Origin: JAOPZY01 sp036495025
Lineage (GTDB): Bacteria; Actinomycetota; CADDZG01; JAHWKV01; JAOPZY01
DNA length: 14,813 nt
Direction: 5' to 3'
Assembly (NCBI GenBank): GCA_036495025.1
Contig: DASXNO010000218.1
Coordinates: forward strand, 1-14,813
Positions 8,452 through 14,813 of this stretch are shown piece after piece. The notes beneath the pieces were generated by a model. It was not told the origin of the DNA, did no database searches, and saw nothing but the letters and a program-made list of their open reading frames with translations. The position numbers were made by a program, and so were the translations under genes. Each line of letters starts with the position of its first letter. Position 1 is the first letter of the stretch.

Positions 8452-10041
8452 GTGAGCGATTCGAGCAGGACCGCATCCGTCTGGGCTCCCCTTCGGATCG
8501 GCGTCTTTCGCATGCTGTGGCTTGCGGCCCTCGCAAGCAACATCGGAACGTGGATGCAGACGGTGGGGGCGCAGTGGCTGCTGGTGCGGCAGCCGCATGC
8601 CTCCATCCTCGTGGCGCTGGTGCAGACGGCGGACATGGCCCCGGACGTCGTGTTCGACTTCGTCGGCGGCGTACTGGCCGACACGCTGGATCGGCGCCAT
8701 CTGCTCATGGCGGTGCAGGCCTTCATGGTGGTCGCCGGCGTTGCTCTGACGGTCCTGACGGTCCTGGGGAAGATGACCCCAGCCCTCCTGCTCACGTTCA
8801 CGTTCCTGATCGGATCGGGTTCGGTGCTGTCCCTGCCCGCGTACGAATCGCTGGTCCCAGAGCTTGTCCCCCGCTCGCAGCTCGCCGAGGCCGCGACGCT
8901 CAGCTCGGTCAGCGTCAACATTGCGCGCGCCGTCGGCCCCGCGGTTGCGGGACTCCTGATCGCGCGGGCAGGGGTTCCTGCGGTCTTCGCGCTGAACACC
9001 GCAACCTTCTTGCTCTTCGGGATTGCCGTCGCCTTCTGGCGCCCGTCCAGGTCGGCGAGATTCGACAACCCCGAACCGTTTCTCTCCGCGCTGCGCGCCG
9101 GCGGCCGGTACGTCCGCTACTCCCCCGCCACGCGTCGCTTCCTGCTGCGCGCCGCCCTCTTCCTGATCCCCGCCAGCGCCCTGTGGGCGCTGCTGCCCCT
9201 CGTCGCCACCCAGCGTCTCGGGCTGGGAGCGGGCGGCTACGGGCTGTTGCTGGCTTCGCTGGGTATTGGGGCAGTGGCGGGCTCCCTCACCCTGCCGCGG
9301 CTCCGGGCGAGGCTCTCGAACAACGCGCTCGTCCTGGCGGCGAGCGCGGTCTACGCCGCGGTCCTCGTCACGGTCGTGCTGGTACGGAACGTTGCGGTAG
9401 CGGCGGTCGCGCTGCTCCCGGCCGGGCTCGCGTGGATCGCGGTCATCTCGGCCGTGAACGCGGCGCTGCAGCTCTTTTTGCCGGCGTGGGTACGCGCCCG
9501 CGGGCTCTCGGCCTATTTGACCGTGCTCTTCGGCAGCCAGGCGCTTGGCGCCCTCCTGTGGGGAGGGCTCGCTGACCGGCTGACGCTCGGGCCGACGTTT
9601 CTCATCGCGGCGGGCGTCCTACTTGCCGGGGCGCTGACCCTTCGGATCTGGCCGCTGATCGACACGGCCGGCATGGACTCGACCGTCGCCGCCAGCTGGC
9701 CCCAGCCACGACTGGCGCTCCAGACCGAGCCAGATCAGGGCCCGGTGCTGGTACAGAACACGTACACGATCACCCCGGAGCAGGAGAAGGCGTTCCTCAA
9801 CCTCATGCCACACATTCGCCTGTCGCGGCTGCGCACCGGGGCGACCTGGTGGGGGTTGTTCCGGGACGGGGAGGCGCCGAACCACTTCGTGGAGCTGTTC
9901 TCCGTTCCCTCCTGGGACGAGCATCTGCGCCAGCACGAGGACCGGCTGACCGCATTCGACCGGGAGGTCGATACACGGGCAAAAGCGCTGTCCGACCCGT
10001 CGGCGCAGACGTCGCACCTTATCGCCGTCGAGATCGACTGA
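8452..10041 (+). CDS. MFS_3-type exporter with C-terminal soluble domain
   Basis: A 529-residue inner-membrane protein of the major facilitator superfamily, in the group related to the enterobactin exporter EntS (Pfam MFS_3). TM1 begins near residue 17 (PLRIGVFRMLWLAALASNIG); the motif A-like loop GGVLADTLDRRHLL lies at 72-85; about 11-12 hydrophobic segments run to residue 400. Residues 430-529 are soluble (VLVQNTYTITPEQEKAFL, TWWGLFRDG, FVELFSVPSWDEHLRQHE) and resemble the antibiotic-biosynthesis-monooxygenase-like tail usual in this family. The substrate is unknown. GTG 8452 is practically forced: the frame has a stop at 8437-8439 and the next ATG (8512) would cut into TM1. The G-run TTTTGGGGG abuts the start too closely for a normal Shine-Dalgarno spacing, so coupling to zwf 12 bases upstream is likely. 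The gene seems unrelated in function to zwf. Confidence 0.9.
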   Translation: MSDSSRTASVWAPLRIGVFRMLWLAALASNIGTWMQTVGAQWLLVRQPHASILVALVQTADMAPDVVFDFVGGVLADTLDRRHLLMAVQAFMVVAGVALTVLTVLGKMTPALLLTFTFLIGSGSVLSLPAYESLVPELVPRSQLAEAATLSSVSVNIARAVGPAVAGLLIARAGVPAVFALNTATFLLFGIAVAFWRPSRSARFDNPEPFLSALRAGGRYVRYSPATRRFLLRAALFLIPASALWALLPLVATQRLGLGAGGYGLLLASLGIGAVAGSLTLPRLRARLSNNALVLAASAVYAAVLVTVVLVRNVAVAAVALLPAGLAWIAVISAVNAALQLFLPAWVRARGLSAYLTVLFGSQALGALLWGGLADRLTLGPTFLIAAGVLLAGALTLRIWPLIDTAGMDSTVAASWPQPRLALQTEPDQGPVLVQNTYTITPEQEKAFLNLMPHIRLSRLRTGATWWGLFRDGEAPNHFVELFSVPSWDEHLRQHEDRLTAFDREVDTRAKALSDPSAQTSHLIAVEID

Positions 10042-10070
10042 ACCCCCTCTCGGACCTGGATGTTAGTCGT

Positions 10071-10094
10071 CGATCGCGCGCATACGCGCGATCG
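10071..10094 (+). repeat. Perfect 10-bp inverted repeat, 29 bases after the exporter stop
   Basis: CGATCGCGCG (10071-10080) and CGCGCGATCG (10085-10094) are exact reverse complements around a CATA loop. This is the strongest hairpin seen in the window. Its place just after the exporter stop suits a transcription terminator, but the following bases (CGGACTCCCC) contain no T-tract. It could be a U-less terminator, an RNA-stability stem, or an operator 115 bases upstream of the transketolase start. Confidence 0.75.
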
Positions 10095-10120
10095 CGGACT
10101 CCCCTCGTGGCCGCGCAGCC

Positions 10121-10148
10121 TTCCGGCGCCCGATTCGGCCTCTATCAT
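10121..10148 (+). promoter_or_regulatory. Weak candidate promoter for transketolase
   Basis: TTCCGG (10121-10126) and TATCAT (10143-10148) are 16 bases apart and lie between the hairpin and the transketolase ATG at 10209. The -10-like box matches TATAAT at 5 of 6 positions; the -35 box is poor. A new promoter here would fit the hairpin ending the previous transcript, but promoters of this kind are easily over-called. Confidence 0.25.
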
Positions 10149-10208
10149 GAGGAGCCTACGGACCCAATCGAGTTCGCCCTCGCCCGGGGGGAGGAGAAGG
10201 GAGTCCTG

Positions 10209-12059
10209 ATGACGCAGACGCTCGATGATATTCGCCCGCTCGCGCGGCAGCTGCGTGTGGACGCCATCCGTTGCAGCACCGCTGCCGGCTCGGGTCACCC
10301 GACGTCTTCGCTGTCCGCCGCCGATCTCATGGCGGCCCTCATGGCCCGCCATCTCCGCTACGACTGGGAGAGGCCGGACCTCCCGACCAACGACCACCTG
10401 ATCTTCTCGAAGGGCCATGCCTCGCCGCTGCTGTATGCGATGTTCCGGGCGGCGGGCGTGGTCAGCGAGGAGGAGCTCCTGAAGGGCTACCGCCAGTTCG
10501 GGTCCCCGCTCCAGGGCCACCCGACGCCCGTGCTGCCATGGGTCGACGTGGCCACCGGCTCGCTCGGCCAGGGCCTCCCCGACGGCGTGGGCGTCGCCCT
10601 GGCCGGACAGTACCTCGACCGGCTGCCCTTCCGGGTCTGGGTGCTGTGCGGGGACAGCGAGATGGCCGAGGGGTCGATGTGGGAAGCCTTCGACAAGGCC
10701 GGCTACTACCACCTGGCCAACCTCACCGCGATCGTCGACGTGAACCGGCTCGGCCAGCGAGGCCCGACCGAGCTGGAGTGGGACCTGGACGCCTACGCGC
10801 GCCGGGTGGAGGCCTTCGGCTGCCGGGCGCTGACCCTCGACGGGCACGACCTGGAGGCGGTGGACCGGGCACTCGAGCAGGCCGGGGCGGAACGAGAGCG
10901 GCCCACGGTGCTGCTCGCCCGGACCGTGAAGGGCAAGGGGGTGCCCGAGATCGAGGACAAGGAGGGATGGCACGGCAAGGCCCTCCCCCCAGAGATGGCG
11001 GAGCGGGCGGTGGCGGCCCTTGGCGGCCGCACCGACCTGGTGGTCCGGTCCCGGGCTCCCGAGCCGGGAGAGCCGGCAATCCGGCGCAACCCCTCCGCCC
11101 CCGTGACGCTGCCGACCTACGAGGTTGGCAAGAAGGTGGCCACTCGGCTGGCCTACGGCGAGGCGCTGGCCGCACTGGCGGCCAGGCCCGAGGTCGTGGC
11201 GCTCGACGGAGAGGTGGGCAACTCGACCTACTCGGAGGCCTTCCAGAAGGTGGCCCCCGACCGGTTCTTCGAGATGTTCATCGCCGAGCAGCAGATGGTG
11301 GCCGCCGCCGTGGGGCTGGCGGTCCGGGGCTACATTCCGTTCGCCTCGACGTTCGGCGCCTTCTTCAGCCGCGCCTACGACTTCATCCGCATGGACGGCA
11401 TCTCGCAGGTCGGTATCCGGCTCTCCGGATCGCACGCCGGCGTCGAGATCGGAGCCGACGGGCCGTCACAGATGGCCCTCGAGGACCTTGCCTCGCTCCG
11501 GGCCGTCCACGGATCGGTGGTGCTCTACCCGTCGGATGGGAACTCCGCCGCCCAGCTCGTCGGCCTCATGGCCGACACGCCGGGGATCGTCTACCTGCGC
11601 ACCACCCGCGGCGCCTACCCGGTGCTCTACGACCCGAGCGAGACCTTCCACGTGGGCGGGTCGAAGGTGCACCGGGCCGGCCCGGAGGACCGAGTCTGCC
11701 TCGTGGGGGCCGGCGTGACACTCCACGAGTGCCTGGCCGCCGCCGAGGAGCTGAGCCAGGGCGGCACGCCCGCCCGGGTCGTCGACCTCTACTCAGTCAA
11801 GCCGGTCGACGTCGAGACGCTGGCCGACGCCTGCCGCGTCACCGGGGGCCGGCTCGTGATCGCCGAGGACCACTATCCGGAAGGCGGCCTCGGGGCGGCG
11901 GTGCTCGAGGCTCTGGCCGCTGCCGGGGTAGCCCCGTCCCGCGTGACCCTGCTCGCCGTGCGGGGACTCCCGACCTCCGGGACCCCCGCCGAACTTCTCG
12001 ATGCCGCGGGTATCTCCGCCCGGCACATCGTCGGAGCCGCGAGGGACCTCCTTCGGTAA
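10209..12059 (+). CDS. tkt: Transketolase, animal-type 616-residue form
   Basis: A thiamine-diphosphate enzyme that moves two-carbon units between sugar phosphates in the non-oxidative pentose phosphate pathway. Key sites: His30 (GSGHPTSS), His70 (SKGHASPLLYA), VATGSLGQGL (114-123), the ThDP/metal motif from G148-D149-S150 to N179, catalytic Glu360 in IAEQQMVAAAVG, GSHAGV with His409, and DGPSQMALEDLA (417-428). The protein is contiguous at 616 residues, shorter than the roughly 660-700 of E. coli TktA, and lines such as LDINRLGQ-like VDVNRLGQ, KEGWHGK and AGVTLHE match human transketolase closely from memory. It carries both the ThDP-binding and pyrimidine-binding halves, so it is not a split transketolase. 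ATG 10209 follows a long purine-rich ribosome-binding region (GGAGGAGAAGGGAG). Its 3' end is overlapped antisense by the drug exporter for 187 bases. Confidence 0.95.
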   Translation: MTQTLDDIRPLARQLRVDAIRCSTAAGSGHPTSSLSAADLMAALMARHLRYDWERPDLPTNDHLIFSKGHASPLLYAMFRAAGVVSEEELLKGYRQFGSPLQGHPTPVLPWVDVATGSLGQGLPDGVGVALAGQYLDRLPFRVWVLCGDSEMAEGSMWEAFDKAGYYHLANLTAIVDVNRLGQRGPTELEWDLDAYARRVEAFGCRALTLDGHDLEAVDRALEQAGAERERPTVLLARTVKGKGVPEIEDKEGWHGKALPPEMAERAVAALGGRTDLVVRSRAPEPGEPAIRRNPSAPVTLPTYEVGKKVATRLAYGEALAALAARPEVVALDGEVGNSTYSEAFQKVAPDRFFEMFIAEQQMVAAAVGLAVRGYIPFASTFGAFFSRAYDFIRMDGISQVGIRLSGSHAGVEIGADGPSQMALEDLASLRAVHGSVVLYPSDGNSAAQLVGLMADTPGIVYLRTTRGAYPVLYDPSETFHVGGSKVHRAGPEDRVCLVGAGVTLHECLAAAEELSQGGTPARVVDLYSVKPVDVETLADACRVTGGRLVIAEDHYPEGGLGAAVLEALAAAGVAPSRVTLLAVRGLPTSGTPAELLDAAGISARHIVGAARDLLR

Positions 12060-13537
12060 CTGGCCGGCCCAGTCTCCGATTCTTCCCCGGGTCGCCTGCC
12101 GGCTCGGCGAGCGATGACCAGCGCTGCTGCCACCGCTCCGAGGAGCGCGATGGCCGCCTGCGCTGCGAAGACCCAGTGCAATGCGTGGAGCAGGCCGGGG
12201 ACCGAGGTCCCGTCCAGGACGAGCCCGCTTGCCTGCGAGGCGCCCAGCACGGCCGCGAGCAGATCCACGAGCACCGCCAGGCCGATCGAGCCGCCAAGCT
12301 GTTGAGCCATTGAGACCATCGCCGACGCGACGCCCTGCCGGTCGGGCTTCACGCCGCTTCCGGCGACGAGGTAGGCGGTGGTGAAGGCGATCCCCTGACC
12401 GAAACCGGCGATCACCTCTCCGGCGAGCAGCGTGGGAAGCGACAGCCTCGGGCCGAGGAGCACGTACATAAGCAGGCCCAGCGCCCCGATCAACATGCCC
12501 AGGGGGAGGAGCCGAGCCGCTCCGTACCGCGTCGCCAGCCGCCCCCCGACCCGGTTGCCGAGGACGATGAGCACGGCAAGAGGCAGGAAGCTCAGCCCGG
12601 CCGCCAGCGGAGTCTCGTGCAGCAAGGACTGCAGGTACAGCGTCAGGAAGAAGAACTGCAACCCCAACGACGCCATGAACGCGGCGGTGACCAGCATCCC
12701 GCCCCAGAGCGTGCGGCGGGATGCCAGCTCGAGCGGCATCAGCGGATTCCTCGAGCGATGCTCGATCCAGAGGAAGGCGCTCAGCAGGACGACGCCCACC
12801 GCAGCGGGGAGTCCTGTTGCCGGAGACGACCAGCCACGCACGGGCGCCTGGACCAGGGCCAGCACAACGAGCATGGCACCGGCCGTCACGCAGACCGCGC
12901 CCGGGACGTCGAAATCGCTCACTCGTGGCCGGGCCGGCCGCCGGCCGGGCAGGACGAGGGGAGCGGCGACCACGATTGCCGCAAGCACGGGCACGTTCAC
13001 GAAAAACACCCAGCGCCACCCAAGGGCGCTGAGGATGATGCCGCCCAGGAACGCGCCGAACGCCAGGCCGCCCGCGCCCGCGGCTCCCCAGACGGAGATT
13101 GCCCGGTTCCGTGCGGGGCCCTCGGGAAAGGTCGTCGTGACGAGGGAGAGCGTGGCCGGGAACAGGAAGCCTCCGGCGAGTCCCTGGACGGCGCGGCTTG
13201 CAAGCAGCATGGCCGGCGTGGTGCTCACGCCGCCCACCATCGATGCCAGGGCGAACAGCGTCCCCGAGGCCATGAAGACGCGGCGGCGCCCCAGCAGGTC
13301 CGAGGAGCGTCCTCCCAGGAGAAGGAAGCCCCCGAACAGGAGGGTGTAGGCACTGACCACCCACTCCACCGCGTCCCGGGAGAAACCGAGCGACCCACCG
13401 ATCGAGGGGAGCGCGATGTTCACGATGGAGTAGTCGAGGGCGAGCACGAGCTGCGCCGTGGCCAGGACTGCCAGCGCACCGCGCCGAGGGTGCCCGCGCT
13501 CCCCGGCTGCATCTTCTGGAAGGAGATCGTTCGCCAT
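11873..13537 (-). CDS. DHA2-family (EmrB/QacA-like) MFS drug exporter
   Basis: A 554-residue inner-membrane proton antiporter, probably exporting drugs or other hydrophobic compounds; the substrate cannot be read. TM1 carries LDYSIVNIALP (Asp35), the DHA2 motif; GGRSSDLLGRRRVF (75-88) is motif A; AVQGLAGGFLFPATL (116-130) and the Gly-rich GGLAFGAFLGG (156-166) follow. About 14 hydrophobic segments end near residue 476. ATG 13537 was chosen over ATG 13588 because AGGGTG lies about 7 bases upstream. No stop occurs in this frame until 11873, so the last ~60 residues, a polar Ala/Ser/Arg/Pro-rich tail, are encoded antisense to the end of tkt. That tail could be a by-product of GC-rich DNA without stops in any leftward frame there. 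It is divergent from the receiver gene, 165 bases away. Confidence 0.9.
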   Translation of the reverse strand: MANDLLPEDAAGERGHPRRGALAVLATAQLVLALDYSIVNIALPSIGGSLGFSRDAVEWVVSAYTLLFGGFLLLGGRSSDLLGRRRVFMASGTLFALASMVGGVSTTPAMLLASRAVQGLAGGFLFPATLSLVTTTFPEGPARNRAISVWGAAGAGGLAFGAFLGGIILSALGWRWVFFVNVPVLAAIVVAAPLVLPGRRPARPRVSDFDVPGAVCVTAGAMLVVLALVQAPVRGWSSPATGLPAAVGVVLLSAFLWIEHRSRNPLMPLELASRRTLWGGMLVTAAFMASLGLQFFFLTLYLQSLLHETPLAAGLSFLPLAVLIVLGNRVGGRLATRYGAARLLPLGMLIGALGLLMYVLLGPRLSLPTLLAGEVIAGFGQGIAFTTAYLVAGSGVKPDRQGVASAMVSMAQQLGGSIGLAVLVDLLAAVLGASQASGLVLDGTSVPGLLHALHWVFAAQAAIALLGAVAAALVIARRAGRRPGEESETGPASYRRRSLAAPTMCRAEIPAASRSSAGVPEVGSPRTASRVTRDGATPAAARASSTAAPRPPSG

Positions 13538-13702
13538 CGGTTCACCCTGACAGGAACGGGCCGAGCGGTCGTTAGGGGTAGCCCCCATTCTTACCGGCAG
13601 GCTTCAATCCCCCATTCCGGGCCACGCAGGAAGTTGACCGACTACCGCGATCTTGCAGGTAGCAGGGATGTGAGGCGCACTGTCCTATGTGATCCTGTCA
13701 AC

Positions 13703-14080
13703 GTGCCTGTTCGCTGCCTGATCGTGGATGACAACCCCGGCTTTCTCCGGGCTGCGTGCCGGACCCTGGAGGACGGAGGGATCAGCGTCGTCGGTGTGGC
13801 TTCCAACGGCAGCGAGGCTCTCCGCCGCATCCAGGAGCTCAGGCCGGACGTCGCTCTCGTGGACATCGACCTCGGAGGGGAGAGCGGCTTCGACCTCGCG
13901 CAGCAGCTGATGTCCAACGGGGATGCTCCGGCACCGACGGTCATCCTCATCTCGTCGTATGCCGAGCAGGACCTCGCGGATCTGATCGCGGAGAGCCCCG
14001 CGGCCGCCTTCGTCTCGAAAACCGACCTGTCGGCCAACACCGTCCGGGACGTGCTGCGCAGAAATGCGGACCTCGAGTAG
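13703..14080 (+). CDS. Receiver-only response regulator
   Basis: A 125-residue single-domain response regulator of the CheY-like fold, with no DNA-binding domain. It shows the acidic pair Asp9-Asp10 (LIVDDNPGF), phospho-acceptor Asp54 (VALVDIDLGGESGFD), Ser85/Ser86 (ILISSYAE) and conserved Lys107 (AFVSKTDLS). It may accept phosphate from a kinase and act through protein contacts; the partner is unknown. GTG 13703 gives a normal receiver start but lacks a visible ribosome-binding site; an in-frame GTG at 13670 would add 11 residues, with AGGGA almost touching it. Leaderless translation is possible. TTGACC at 13634-13639 is a -35-like hexamer with no convincing -10. The stop lies 2 bases from the stop of the convergent LuxR-type regulator. 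Confidence 0.85.
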   Translation: MPVRCLIVDDNPGFLRAACRTLEDGGISVVGVASNGSEALRRIQELRPDVALVDIDLGGESGFDLAQQLMSNGDAPAPTVILISSYAEQDLADLIAESPAAAFVSKTDLSANTVRDVLRRNADLE

Positions 14081-14082
14081 CG

Positions 14083-14736
14083 CTACCGGGCCTCGAGGAA
14101 CCGGAGGACCGCCAGCACGCGGCGGTGGTCGTCCCCGGTCCCCCAGAGGTCGAGCTTGGTGAGGATGCTTCCGACATGCTTCTCGACCGTCCCTTCGGTC
14201 ACCCAGAGCTGATGGGCAATGCCGGCGTTGGACCGTCCCTCCGCCATCAGCGCGAGCACCTCACGCTCGCGCGACGTAAGAATTTCGAGGGGTTCGTTCA
14301 CCCGACGGGTCTCCACGAGCTCCCGCACGAGGGCGGGGTCGACGACGGAGCCTCCCCTGGCGATGCGCTCCAGGGCGTCGATGAACTCCTCGATGTCGGT
14401 GACCCGGCTCTTCAGGAGGTACCCGATGCCCTCCCCGCTGGCGATCAGCTCCATTGCATGCTCGACGTCGACGTACGCCGACAGCACGAGAATCCCGGTC
14501 TCGGGGAACTCTTCACGGATCACCCGCGCGGCCTCGAGGCCTTCTGCGGTGCCGGTGGGCGGCATCCGGATGTCGACCACGACCAGGTCCGGCTTCGACG
14601 CCCGAACGAGGGAGAGCAGCTCGGCGGCGTCCCCGGCCTGCCCGACCACTTCGAACCCGGACCGCTGGACCAGGCTGGCCAGGCCTTCCCGGAGAAGGAC
14701 ATCATCGTCGGCTAGCGCCACCCGCCAAGGACCCAT
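14083..14736 (-). CDS. NarL/LuxR-family response regulator
   Basis: A 217-residue two-domain transcription regulator. The N-terminal receiver has the acidic cluster D10-D12 (VALADDDVLLREGL), phospho-acceptor Asp55 (DLVVVDIRMPP), Ser86 (VLSAYVD) and Lys109 (GYLLKSRV). The C-terminal LuxR helix-turn-helix begins near residue 152: LTSREREVLALMAEGRSNAGIA, then EGTVEKHVGSIL as the recognition region. Length is typical of the family. Such regulators usually pair with a histidine kinase encoded just upstream; none is visible on this strand in the remaining 77 bases, so a partner, if adjacent, is outside the window. ATG 14736 has AAGGGG about 5 bases upstream. Targets are unknown; the convergent receiver-only gene next door could belong to the same signalling unit. 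Confidence 0.93.
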   Translation of the reverse strand: MGPWRVALADDDVLLREGLASLVQRSGFEVVGQAGDAAELLSLVRASKPDLVVVDIRMPPTGTAEGLEAARVIREEFPETGILVLSAYVDVEHAMELIASGEGIGYLLKSRVTDIEEFIDALERIARGGSVVDPALVRELVETRRVNEPLEILTSREREVLALMAEGRSNAGIAHQLWVTEGTVEKHVGSILTKLDLWGTGDDHRRVLAVLRFLEAR

Positions 14737-14813
14737 CGCGCCCCTTCGCCTGAGCCTTGTCCGGCCAGGTACCGAACCTTGTCAGAATAGCGGGGGTGGC
14801 TGATGCCCTGCTG

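Noticed and set aside
10271..12313. 680-codon frame overlapping transketolase on the same strand
   Set aside because: It is a +2 frame of the transketolase gene, Arg/Gly/Pro-rich and without motifs; transketolase itself is complete in the other frame.
12617..13600. Long rightward open frame antisense to the drug exporter
   Set aside because: Its composition is the Gln/Arg/Gly-rich pattern of an antisense shadow; only the last 125 codons, from about 13703, form a recognisable receiver domain.
14783..14813. Possible divergent gene starting at GTG 14796 after a CAGAAT -10-like box
   Set aside because: Only six codons are visible before the window ends, which is too little to support a gene or promoter.

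Overview
The window is GC-rich (about 68% in the housekeeping genes by a hand count of one stretch) and densely coded. It uses GTG as well as ATG starts, and its proteins resemble those of high-GC Gram-positives: a malic enzyme close to mycobacterial Mez, an MFS_3-type exporter with a C-terminal soluble domain, and a short-type G6PDH. An actinobacterium (Actinomycetota) is the best guess. I cannot place it more finely. No rRNA, tRNA, CRISPR array, transposase or integrase was seen, and no gene-free stretch exceeds about 220 bases.

Layout. Bases 1-156 hold the 3' end of an unidentified gene. Next comes a leftward Tat-exported alpha/beta hydrolase (167-1081), divergent from a rightward PI-PLC-like protein (1300-2595) that is clearly lower in GC than its neighbours. 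An aldo/keto reductase follows (2691-3461). The core is a rightward central-carbon block: malic enzyme (3662-5326), class II fumarase overlapping it by one base (5326-6813), a 24-codon mini-ORF that looks like the first residues of transaldolase (6908-6982), glucose-6-phosphate dehydrogenase (6979-8439), an MFS_3 exporter (8452-10041), and, after a perfect hairpin, an animal-type 616-residue transketolase (10209-12059). A leftward DHA2-type drug exporter (11873-13537) runs antisense into the transketolase 3' end. The right end has a receiver-only response regulator (13703-14080) whose stop lies 2 bases from that of a leftward NarL/LuxR-type response regulator (14083-14736).

How the genes fit together. 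Fumarase makes malate, and the malic enzyme decarboxylates it to pyruvate with NAD(P)H. G6PDH makes NADPH at the entry to the pentose phosphate pathway, and transketolase belongs to its non-oxidative branch. The shared output is reducing power and C3/C5 intermediates. This is inferred from enzyme families; nothing in the window proves co-regulation. The aldo/keto reductase could consume NADPH. The exporters, hydrolase, PI-PLC and regulators have no demonstrated link to this block.

Most worth a second look: the transaldolase-like mini-ORF with an ATGA junction to zwf, the unusual N-terminal half of the PI-PLC protein, the animal-type transketolase, the perfect 10-bp inverted repeat before it, and the long convergent overlap at its 3' end.
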